The translations under genes were made by a program, and so were the position numbers. Shown in pieces: positions 55,161 through 64,000 of a stretch of 64,000 nt of DNA (position 1 is the first letter of the stretch; each line of letters opens with the position of its first letter). Origin of the DNA: Cavia porcellus (Eukaryota > Chordata > Mammalia > Rodentia > Caviidae); assembly GCF_034190915.1 (NCBI RefSeq), contig NW_026947486.1, forward strand, positions 81,882,044 to 81,946,043, in the 5' to 3' direction. Below the pieces are notes generated by a model, which made no database searches, was not told the origin of the DNA, and saw only the letters and a program-made list of their open reading frames with translations.

Positions 55161-55911
55161 AATTTGTCGAAATAGCAAGAGATGCCATAAAATAACCCAT
55201 CCGATGGTAAAGTCAAAGATTCCTTAAAGGGCGCTACCATTGCTTTTTCCATTGGGAACGGAGGGACAGGAACAGTTCAGAAGATTGTTTCTGTTTCTGG
55301 CTGCCATTTTCAGCAACTGCATGATTTCGCCAGAGCAGGTAACCAGGACAGACAAAGGACATATAAAAGTTGCTGCTAGACTTGCACAAGCATGTAGTTT
55401 TAGATGTAAATTATTTGCCTTTGATCTGCTGACACAATCAAAGCCTCTTTTTTTTCTCCTTCCCCTCTTGCCTTCATAACCACTGCTACATTTGCAGGCT
55501 GACTGGCCCCTTCTGGCTCCACTCTACTCACTGCTGAGCATATTGCTTTTTTTTCTTACAAACTTAATGGGAATGGTTTCTCTTTTAATTAGAGTTATTT
55601 GAGCATGAATTTATATGGGATTCTCATTTTTGACATCCTGTGAGATTTGGTTCTTTTACCCCTCTCAACAGCCAACATTCCAGAAGACAGTCTAGACTAT
55701 AGTTGAATTATACTGCAAATATACTAAGTGTATGTCAAGCCACCGATTCCCAAAATGCTAGGAAATAAGATATTCTGGAGAACAGATATTTTGTTACTAG
55801 AGGTCATGTAACTCCAAACACTTTTTAGTTCCCCTCGTCTTGGTGTTGAAAATGCTACTAAAATGATCATACTCTTTTCTGCCTTAGTATGGCAAGACCA
55901 GTGCTATGGTT

Positions 55912-56325
55912 TATGTTTAGATGTCTCTCTCAAGACTCATGCAGTTTTAGATGGAGTTTTTTCAGAGGCAGCTGAATCTATAGCTTGTGATTGCTTCATA
56001 GTGCAATTCTGAGATTAAGGGTGCTGGGATTAAGGGTGAGTGATTGCTAGATCAGTACATTGATTTCATTAGCGTTACCCTAATCACAGATGTCTGGATA
56101 AATTAAAAGGGGAAGAAAGAGACTTGTTCCTCCTTTTTTGCTCTTGCTGCTTTTGCTTCCTTCCACAGCCATGAGTGGTTGCCCCCTGTGCCGTAAGCCA
56201 TCCTACCTCAGAGCCAGTTGATATGGACTGAAACCTCTACAAACTATCAGTGAAATATACTTTTTCTTCCTTAACTTGTGGATGTTGTGTATTTTGTCTC
56301 AGCAACAAGAAAAGTAACTAATACA
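55912..56325 (+). mobile_element. MaLR solo LTR, 414 bp, 5-bp TSD
   Basis: It starts 'tgctatggtttatgtttag'. It contains 'cttccttccacagccatgagtgg', 'atatggactgaaacctctacaaac' and 'tttttcttccttaacttgtgg', and ends '...aaaagtaactaataca'. Flanking 5-bp repeats 'accag' are at 55907-55911 and 56326-56330, the TSD length expected of ERVL/MaLR integration. No internal region is attached. Confidence 0.88.
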
Positions 56326-56592
56326 ACCAGTTTACCTACCCTTTGGTCAGTTTTTAAGTCTTCCATGGGCCTCACAATTCTCATATTTAACAGCTGAAAC
56401 CACCCAAAATAGTGGAGCATTGAAGGTATAGACGTAGAGCTCAACATCTACCCAGACCAGGTAGCCTCTGGAACATATTTTTCTTTCATTAAAATCCAAA
56501 GAAGAGTGTGAGCTTTGCTTTTTTGTAAGTGGCTTCTTTCTCTTCAAAGAAAAGTTTGGGAACAGCCTCTGTTAAAGAGTAGTCCAAATTAG

Positions 56593-57345
56593 GATTCGAG
56601 CAAAGATGGCGGATAGATAACAGCTGGCTACAGAGGCTCCCTGAAATAGTCAACTTAGAATTCAACATAATACAGTGTGGCAAGTCCCGAACAGAGGGAG
56701 ATGAATTCTCTCATCCCAAGAAGAAACTAAGGTGAGAAGAAAAACCAATCAAACATACAGTCCCAGTGCTATTATTGGAACAGCTAAAGGTTCAGTGCTC
56801 CCGCTGCAGCACCCAAACTCACGTGGCTGTGACTTACTGAGCTATCTGAAATCCCACCGCTTCAACTCACTGGAAATGCAGTCACACTGAGATCAGGGGT
56901 CGGTGAGCTGAACAGAAAGCTGAGCTAGCAGGGAACCTGCATTGACCTATGGTGAGTGATGGGAATAAAACCATTCTACAGAAAAAGGGGCTCCAACAGA
57001 CAACATTCTGGACTGGGCAGGACTAGCAAGAACAAGGGGCAGCAGTGACTACAGTCAATTGTTCCCTTCCTGAATGGGATTGGTGGAGTGAACTTGGCCT
57101 GGGTCACTCGACCTGGTTGAGACCCAATAGGTCATCTAAAATCAGTTCCCTACGGTGGTGGCGCACACTAACCCAGTGAAGGCCTCAGCAGCTTGACTGA
57201 CCCAGAGGGGAGGGGCTAGCATAAGCTGCCCCTGTTTGCGACTCACTAGCACATGGCAGTGGGAAGGGTCACCTAGCCAGTGTGCTTCAGAAGAACTGTA
57301 ACCAACAAAGAAAGAAACTGGGGCCTCCTGGAAGAAGCAAAAAAG
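56593..57345 (+). promoter_or_regulatory. Half-LINE 5' UTR with YY1-like site
   Basis: It begins 'gattcgagcaaagatggcgg'. The 'aagatggcgg' core within about 20 bases of the start is the position at which YY1 directs the start site in human L1. The rest is moderately GC-rich without the tandem monomers seen in the 33.3-33.8 kb L1. Promoter activity is inferred. Confidence 0.55.
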
Positions 57346-58350
57346 ATGGGAAGAGGAAGCAACAACAAAAAGTCCCCAAGTCCCAACCCTGAGAACACTG
57401 CATCAGGACAGGAAAATACAAAGGAGAATGAGGACAGCAAACATGCAATATCAGACAGGGCACCAGTGGACATAAAGAGATATCTTTGAGACTTCATAGA
57501 CAAGTTCCAAAGGGAAATATTTAGCCAAGTAAAGCAAGATATAGGAAGATTAATAAAAGAGATGCTAAGCACCCCTCAAGAAGACACAAATGGAAGAATG
57601 GAGGAACTCAAACAAAAGAGAGAACCATTTGATGAAGAATATAAAGAAAATATAGAATACATGAAGCAGATTCAAAGAGATTACCAGGAAATTAAAAACT
57701 CTATGGAAAGATGGCAAAATTGCTTGAAGAAACTAAGGATAGATTATTCAAACTGGAGGAGAGGTTTGCAATATGGGATTATGAAAGGGAAAACTTTTTT
57801 TAAAAAACAAGGAAACAAGCAGTAACAATACAAAGGCTAGAAGACAACAAGAAGATCTATAACTTGAGAATGTAACTGAAGAAGCAGGGGTACAAACAAA
57901 AGAACTACAAAGGTTATTCACAGAAATAATTAAGGAAAACTTCCCAAATATAGGAAAAGGAAATGATATTCTGATATATGAGGCATACAGAACTCCATCC
58001 ACCTACAACCAAAACAGAGCTACACCCAGGCATATAATAGTCAAGATCCCAGAAATTCCATTTAAGTACAGAATATTAAAAGCTGTTAGAGACAAGAAAC
58101 AGATAACCTATAAAGGAAGGCCCATCAGAATCATGGCAGATTTCTCAACACAAGACATCCAGTCAAGAAGAGCCTGGAGCGAAATATTGCAAGCTCTGAA
58201 AGAAAATAACCTCCAGCCCAGACTGATATACCCTGAAAAACTGTCTCTAGAAATTAATGGAGAAACAAGATGCTTCTAATACAAAGAGGAACTTGAGAAA
58301 TTTGCCACCACTAATCCAACTCTACAGAGAATACTGCAGGGCATTCTAGA
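57346..58350 (+). pseudogene. ORF1: Half-LINE ORF1 (L1 ORF1p-like), broken
   Basis: The start Met is followed by Gly-Arg-Gly-Ser-Asn-Asn-Lys-Lys. The coiled coil (57562-57760) contains Glu-Tyr-Met-Lys-Gln-Ile-Gln-Arg-Asp and Glu-Ile-Lys-Asn-Ser-Met-Glu. The RRM/CTD part (57890-58350) has Ala-Tyr-Arg-Thr-Pro, Thr-Pro-Arg-His-Ile-Ile, Arg-Pro-Ile-Arg-Ile-Met-Ala-Asp and Arg-Arg-Ala-Trp, all parallel to the L1 ORF1 at 32.1-33.2 kb. Breaks: TGA near 57488, a frame change at A/T runs near 57800, TAA near 57866, and TAA near 58279. Confidence 0.85.
57930..58094 (+). repeat. Inverted repeat, left arm (inside ORF1)
   Basis: 165 bp of ORF1 DNA whose reverse complement recurs at 58432-58596 with roughly 5-7% mismatches by eye. 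Both arms are inside the half-LINE and the gap between them is 337 bp, so a transcript could form a long hairpin. Confidence 0.92.
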
Positions 58351-58431
58351 GAGAGAGAAAAGTACTAGGATTCCAGGAACAGTGGCAGAGAGGCCAGCCT
58401 CAATGAATGGAACAGAAAACAGAATGAAGAT

Positions 58432-58596
58432 TGTCTCTAACAGCTTTTAATATTCTGTTCTTAAATTGAATTTCTGGGATATTGACTATTATATGCCTGG
58501 CTGTAGCTCTGTTTTGGTTGTAGGTGGCTGGAGTTCTGTATGCCTCATATATCAGAAGATCATTTCCTTTTCCTATGTTTGGGAAGTTTTCCTTAA
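58432..58596 (-). repeat. Inverted repeat, right arm (extra inverted ORF1 copy)
   Basis: This is a reverse-orientation copy of 57930-58094 just past the ORF1 end. It is flanked by 13-bp direct repeats 'aacagaatgaaga' (58418-58430 and 58595-58607), which looks like a small insertion with target duplication but no poly(A). The frame beginning at 58466 crosses it and is a by-product. Confidence 0.9.
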
Positions 58597-58607
58597 CAGA
58601 ATGAAGA

Positions 58608-60204
58608 AACAGAAAACTGATGGCAAAAAAAGAGGCATAACAGAAATGAGGCAGAGAAGGTTGCTTATAATCTCTAATATAAATAGTCTTGAAACACTAA
58701 ATTTAAAAAGAAAAAAAGAACCACACGTAGAGTAGATCAGGAGGTAGGGTCCACCAAGTTGCTATTTTTAGGAAATATAATTAACATGAAAAAGCATACA
58801 TGGATTGAAAATCAAATATGAGAAAACAATTCCCCATGTGATACAGAACCAGAGAGTAATAGGGGCAACTAGACCAGTATTTGTGGATAGGCTGGAAAAA
58901 GAGGCTTTAATAGGTAAAGAGATCAAGTCCAAGAGAGAGAAGGTTTGGAACCAGTTAGGTAATAGCATGTCCACCCCCCCTAATTTAAAGCCAAGAGTCT
59001 TGGTGAAACCCAAAAATGCACAGTGTACCCTAGGGAAGTAAAAGGGGAGGGAGAGTCTTTAAAAAGTTGGCAGAAGATATTGTTAATAGTGTGTAAGGAT
59101 TTAAAACCCACGTTACTCTCACCACTCTGCTTACATAGATTTTATTCTGTCCCAGTTTGTCTACTTGCATTAGATTTGAGGGCACAGACAGCTATTCCAA
59201 AAACATCAGGATATAGCACAGTAATCATCTTTAATTTCCTATTAACTTAATCTGGAGCCCTGTATGACTTATACTGTTTTATCATGACTGATCTTAGTTA
59301 AATCTGGTTTGTTTTATTGCTGTTTGGTATTGACAGATTTTATTCAAAACTGATATGACTGATAGTATCAAGTCTGAGGGTATAGGCAACTACACTGAAG
59401 ATGACAAGACTCTACGATACATACTCTGGTTTGATAACTGCCTGCTTTTGAAGTTTTATACTATATACAAAGTCTTCTTTTTATTAATACTGTTATGTAC
59501 TGATACATTCAATTATACTATGTTTGATGATACAACAAATTCAATTGAAGTTAACAAGAGAAAACACAGGAACTATGGTAGAATTCTTTGTACAATGGTC
59601 TTATATGTCTTTTTCGTTTCATGTGTTTATAGAAATATGTTTTATTTTGTGTTACTCTGTTTTGTTTCTCCCTCTAATATAGAAAGGATAGAAATACATG
59701 TTAAGACTCACCCATGTGTAGAACCTATATAAACAGTTTATAGGAACTGATCTTACGACACATGATGAAAAAATACTTTGAAGAAAAAGAGACACTAAAG
59801 TATCCAGTGCTGATCCTGGAGTGTCATAATGTGAAACCCAGCAATAGTATTATTCTTTGGTCAGAGTGATATTAGCCTGCTTGGGTTTGTTCAATCTCAA
59901 CATAATTGAAGATATGGCTAACTGCATGTATGTTTAAGTGTAAAGGATTGACAACCATGTTACTAGCTTTTTGTTGGCTAGTTGAACAGAACTGTTTGCA
60001 GTCTCGCTGTTTGAATTCCCACTTTATATGTTCCACTTTTGTATCTTGAACAACTATTTGTAAGAAGATAGTATGTAAACATCAACTGGTGATTTCTTAC
60101 TGTTTATTTTTTCTTTGAATGTATGTATTATTTCTACACATTTTCTGTTTTGTTTACTCTTTCTTTAAATAAATTTTTTTTAAAAAATTTAAAAAATAAA
60201 AAAG
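58608..60204 (+). other. Half-LINE 3' UTR
   Basis: This is mostly non-coding. Open frames at 58805-59041 and 59355-59732 show no endonuclease, RT or other recognisable domain. 'tttcctattaactt...gagccctgtatgac' (59235) and 'cttttgaagttttatac' (59446) parallel the repeated unit of the L1 3' UTR. The last 120 bases closely parallel the L1 3' end. Confidence 0.7.
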
Positions 60205-60220
60205 GAGTAGTCCAAATTAG

Positions 60221-63200
60221 TAACATTATGGTAAATGAAGTCCTTATTTTAAGGTAACTACAATTGAAACCATTTTAATAAGAATATCCTATAGTTGGCA
60301 TTATGATCAAACCTATCTATCTAAATGATTATGCTGTTTGTCTTGGTTATTAATATGCCCAGAACCTCAGTTTCTGCAACATGCTCAACCACCCAGGTGT
60401 AATGGAGCAGGAAGTGATCTGTAAAGGAGGGATCACAAACTACATCAAACGCTTTTAATTCTCCAGGCCCCAGTGGAGTGGACCAAACAGACAAAAAATG
60501 CTATATAATATTTTAAGCTGCTTCTACTAATTTTTCTTTTGTTGGATCCCATATTGGCTTCAGAAGTTATATATGTCTGGGAAACTGACACTGCAAAGTT
60601 CTGGCCTGTTCTCTGCCCTGATGCTAAGGGATAAATATAGATCTCAACCACTGCAGAAATTTGGCCAGGATTCCAAGGGGTGTGTGTATGAGGGGCAGTG
60701 GCTGATGGGGCCACTCTGATATGTGGACTAGGAAAAGGCTTCTTTGTCAAAGACTGTCTTTGGAGCAAGGAGAGGTAAAACAAGAAACTTTCCTTTAAAA
60801 TTAAAAGGCACAATACAGATTTTAAGGTGTTCGTGGATTGACACAAATAAGGAATATTCTAGGTGGATCTGTGTGGGGGGAGGGAGATGAGGAAAGCAAA
60901 GGGAGTTTTTCCTGACACCCTAGATCCTTTTGCATGACATCAGCCTCATGAAAAAAGCAAGTTATTCTTGGCCACCTCCCCTCACCCCCAACTCCCACCC
61001 ACGCCCCGCCCCTTACACACTGATATCCAACTCTCAATTGAGAAGAATATGACTTAGGATTTCCATTGGGCCCATTGTATCTCAGGCGCTGGAGAAGGGC
61101 AGAGGGTGGAAAGATACATGAAGGAGGGGGGTGAGTCACTCATTCTCATGACCCAGAATATCTCCCCTCCCTGTAATGATGAGCTTGCTTTTCCATAAGG
61201 ACTTTCCTTTGATTCAGGGAAGGGGCCAACCAATGAGAAAGGGGCATGTTAGATTATTTTGAGGAAGGGCTTATGCCAGGAAGGTTCACTTTTACCACGC
61301 GCCAAGCATTCCCAGTAATCAGTGTCTCCTGTACCATCAGAAGTCCAGAAGTCTCCTACTTGCTGCCTCCACAGTATCTTTGCCCACTGAACGGCCATGA
61401 GAAGGCAACTCCAGCCCAGGAGGGCTCCGGCCTTTCCTTATGGTTATCGCTACAGACTTGTGAGTCCTAGGAAGCAGAATATTTTGCTTCTCCTTTTTAA
61501 TGGGGTGGGTTGGGGACTGTGTAGACAGTGGTTTATCCTTGGGATGAGCAGAAACAGTAAAGCTCAGGGAAAACCAGGATTTCAAGAAAAACATTGACTC
61601 CTAGTCCCCTACACCCTTACTACCTTAAATTGCTGGGTGGAGGGAGGAAGTGCTGTTTCTTGTGGAACAAAAAGAAGGAAAGGGTAACATACCAGAGAAT
61701 AATGAGCCATTTAATGTTTTTTTTTCCCCTTAGGAGCCTAGAATTACACAGACCTTTTGGAATCTAGACGTAGAGGTTCCATTCTGTTAGCAAAAATAAG
61801 TCAAGAGAGAAGGGAAAGAGAAGAGAAAATGACAGGCACTAGTTATCCAGCTGTTTTAGTCCCTTTAGATGTTAGCTTCTTAGAATCCAGCTGCTCCTTT
61901 TCTAAATCAGAAATCACCCAGTTATCACTAAAATGATAGACTCCTTGATAGGAGTTGGGGGAAATCTTAGACATCATCACTCCAGAACCCCTCATTATGC
62001 TCAGAGCACTGGAGTGACTTGCTAGTTCATGGAGGACCCAACATAAGAATGTGAGTCTCCTCGCTTCTAATGCAGTATTCTTTTTGTTGTATTCACAGTA
62101 TGCAACTCCCTCCTCCCCTGGTAAACCACTACCCACTTTACCACTTTGTCGATCATCTCATACTGCCTAGCACAAATATGTACACACATACACCCCAATT
62201 CATACACCTTTGCTGTCATTATTTATCTCCTGGCTACATTATTTGATCCAAAAGTTCCTTTACATTTTCTTTGCTATAAATCATTAGTATATGCCATACA
62301 CAATACTGTTGGTAGATGTTCACAAAGAATGCTGTAATATAAGAGAAAAAGCATAATCCATTTTTCTTTGGATAAGTCCACTTGTATAACCAGGGAATTA
62401 AATGAAGACTGTCAAGCACCAGTAGAAGAAAACATGAATTCTTCTAATCCCCTGTCAACTATCGGAGGCTTCTCTTAGTTTTCTAGACACAATTTGTAGA
62501 ATCTTTCTTTTGATATTTCCAAAGTGCCTTCTAGCTCTCAGTAGTCATGCTTGGTGGGAAAAATATAAGTATTCCTCACTTGGCTTTTTTTCTATGGAAT
62601 GTTGATAAACTGTTGTGTGCAATTTCAGCTGTTTGGCAAGTAGTTTGGATTTTAAATGCATCAGAGGATCTTACTCTTTATAATACTTGATCAAATTAAA
62701 AAAGAAATTATTTGATATAATCATATACTTAATCTCTCTCTTGAAATTAACCAACCATTCATTTATTTACAGGATATTGTTTAATTCAGGGCACAAATTT
62801 ATCCTTTGGGTTGCAAGGTTTGTTTATGTATTTATTTAGATGTTTTGATTGCTCAAGATGGAGCCATTCCCTGTCCTTCAGACTTCCTTTTTAGCGAAAC
62901 ACGATGGCCCCAGTTCACACCCAGTGCCATATTCCAGCACACACAAACACACTGTCATATGAGGAAGCGGACGAAAACAGAACCTGGGGGACATACATTC
63001 TCATCACCAAAGGATTCCTGCTACATTTTTGTTAAAGTAGCTCCATGAAAATACATTTTATACAGATTTACTTAACAAGAAACTTTCAAGAGGCCTTTCT
63101 TGCACAATGTGTTATTCCTACATCCCTGGCTGGAATCAAGGGAGAAGAAAAACAGTATTTGAGGTACCTAAAGTAAGACTCAGGTGGTGTGAGATCTGTG

Positions 63201-64000
63201 GGAAGAAATTAGCTCTGAGAAGATTACTTCTTCCCAGGAGAGTAAGACTAAAGTCTTACATTAAAATGACAAGCAATTTTTAATGAGATTATCATGAGAA
63301 CACATATCTACAGATAAGATCAGGGTGAGGCCATGGCCAACACAGTGGAAGGCAGGCCTAGGCAATAAGGAGAGAAAAGGAAGATGTTCAGAAACTACAA
63401 AGGAAACATAAATTTCTCCATCATGCAAAGATACATTTCAAAGTCTCTGAGATTCTCAAATGCAGTAGGTTCTGTATGGGTCATGATGACTACCCACTCT
63501 AATGCACATGACTACTGAGGCTAAGGTAATAAGCTCTGTGACAGCATTTACCCCAGAGTCCTGCACAAGGTATTTTAATTCAGGCAGGTATCATTTGATA
63601 TTTTGTCAGTAGCCACTGGATACTTAGCTGTGGACTTCACACTATGGAAGATCAACAAGAGGTTAGAAAAGAATGGACTCTTCCATTGGGCACTCAAAAT
63701 ATAGTTTGGAAGGTCAAATATGTACACAGGTTCACAAAAAAAGTTAGAGACTTAAGAACATGTATTCATCCATCTAACACTGAGTGAGAGATGAAACTTA
63801 TTTTTTAAGTCTTACACTGTGAATCCATTTCAGAGTAAAAATTAATCATTGACTATATAGCACCTATAATCTCGTGGGAACACAGACGCTAAGATGATAT
63901 TATGTTTCATAAATCTGCTAAGCCACTACTAGGCACTTAGGCTCAATGTAATGGAGAACAAACTTCATTGTCCAGAGCACCAAAAGACATAGGTTCTGAG
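60221..64000. other. Single-copy DNA, no recognised feature
   Basis: Nearly 3.8 kb show no SINE, LTR or LINE that I recognise and no convincing exon. A C-rich/G-rich patch lies at 60960-61140. A minus-strand frame of 133 codons (60445-60846) and a few shorter ones have no known domain or conserved start context. This may hold regulatory DNA of a neighbouring gene. Confidence 0.4.

Larger units (their letters stand above)
56593..60204 (+). mobile_element. Half-LINE-1 (HAL1-like), full length, 16-bp TSD
   Basis: Identical 16-bp repeats 'gagtagtccaaattag' (56577-56592 and 60205-60220) bound a 3,612-bp element. Its 5' end carries a YY1-type 'aaagatggcgg' at about 56602, as in L1 5' UTRs. ORF1 lies at 57346-58350. 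No endonuclease or RT coding is seen downstream. The 3' UTR contains a purine tract (59036-59060) and segments shared with the L1 at 27.1-28.3 kb ('agtatcaagt(c/t)tgaggg', 'aactggtgatttcttactg'). It ends in an A/T-rich tail after 'taaataaa'. The upstream 'tt/aaag' context fits an L1-type endonuclease nick. It would depend on a partner's ORF2. Confidence 0.85.

Noticed and set aside
58466..58735. 89-codon frame after half-LINE ORF1 as an ORF2 start
   Set aside because: It begins in the inverted ORF1 copy and has no endonuclease motif. It results from the inverted insertion.
60445..60846. 133-codon minus-strand open frame
   Set aside because: No known motif, signal peptide or membrane pattern and no neighbouring retroviral signals. 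Treated as fortuitous.
1..64000. CRISPR arrays, operons, riboswitches or bacterial systems
   Set aside because: No direct-repeat/spacer arrays, ribosome binding sites or compact gene arrangement. The sequence is mammalian and repeat-rich throughout.

Overview
This 64 kb window is nuclear DNA of a placental mammal, most likely a non-murine rodent. It is AT-rich and contains no bacterial, phage or organellar gene layout. Tandem CA/TG tracts, tRNA-derived SINEs, 7SL-derived B1 SINEs, dimers that place a B1 next to a tRNA-like unit, a recent LINE-1 with tandem promoter-like units, and many ERVL-MaLR LTRs point to a squirrel, beaver or dormouse-like rodent. The species cannot be fixed from the sequence alone. 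I found no convincing host protein-coding exon and no host RNA gene. The longest open frames belong to LINE-1.

Layout. 1-6.8 kb: mostly single-copy DNA with a CT/CA microsatellite, B1 copies, a MIR, old L2-like DNA, and a small VNTR-bearing retroposon (4.6-5.45 kb). 6.8-12.2 kb: three old LINE-1 fragments on the minus strand, interrupted by SINEs. 12.2-17.75 kb: an ancient LTR followed by a decayed ERVL-type provirus with pol remnants. 17.8-26.95 kb: an old LINE-1 ORF1 fragment, then a cluster of ERVL-MaLR LTRs and two related MaLR internal regions, one of which carries a 598-bp chimeric retroposon with a 17-bp target-site duplication. 27.1-33.8 kb: an essentially full-length minus-strand LINE-1 (6.66 kb, 15-bp target-site duplication) with only a few inactivating changes. 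34.1-39.7 kb: a defective class I (gammaretrovirus-like) provirus. 39.7-46.2 kb: LINE-1 fragments and SINEs. 46.2-48.4 kb: a 5'-truncated plus-strand LINE-1. 48.4-56.6 kb: mostly single-copy DNA with a MaLR solo LTR at its end. 56.6-60.2 kb: a full-length half-LINE-1 (ORF1 but no ORF2) with a perfect 16-bp target-site duplication. 60.2-64 kb: single-copy DNA.

The most interesting theme is a LINE-1 family and its apparent dependants in one window. There is an autonomous L1 copy, a HAL1-like element that keeps ORF1 and the L1 3' end but lacks ORF2, and two small chimeric retroposons whose 3' halves resemble the same L1 3' UTR. The ID-like SINEs show clean target-site duplications of the L1-mediated kind. 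The half-LINE also carries a 165-bp inverted copy of part of its own ORF1, bounded by 13-bp direct repeats. All functional statements are inferences from sequence features and recalled family knowledge; no alignment or database search was run.
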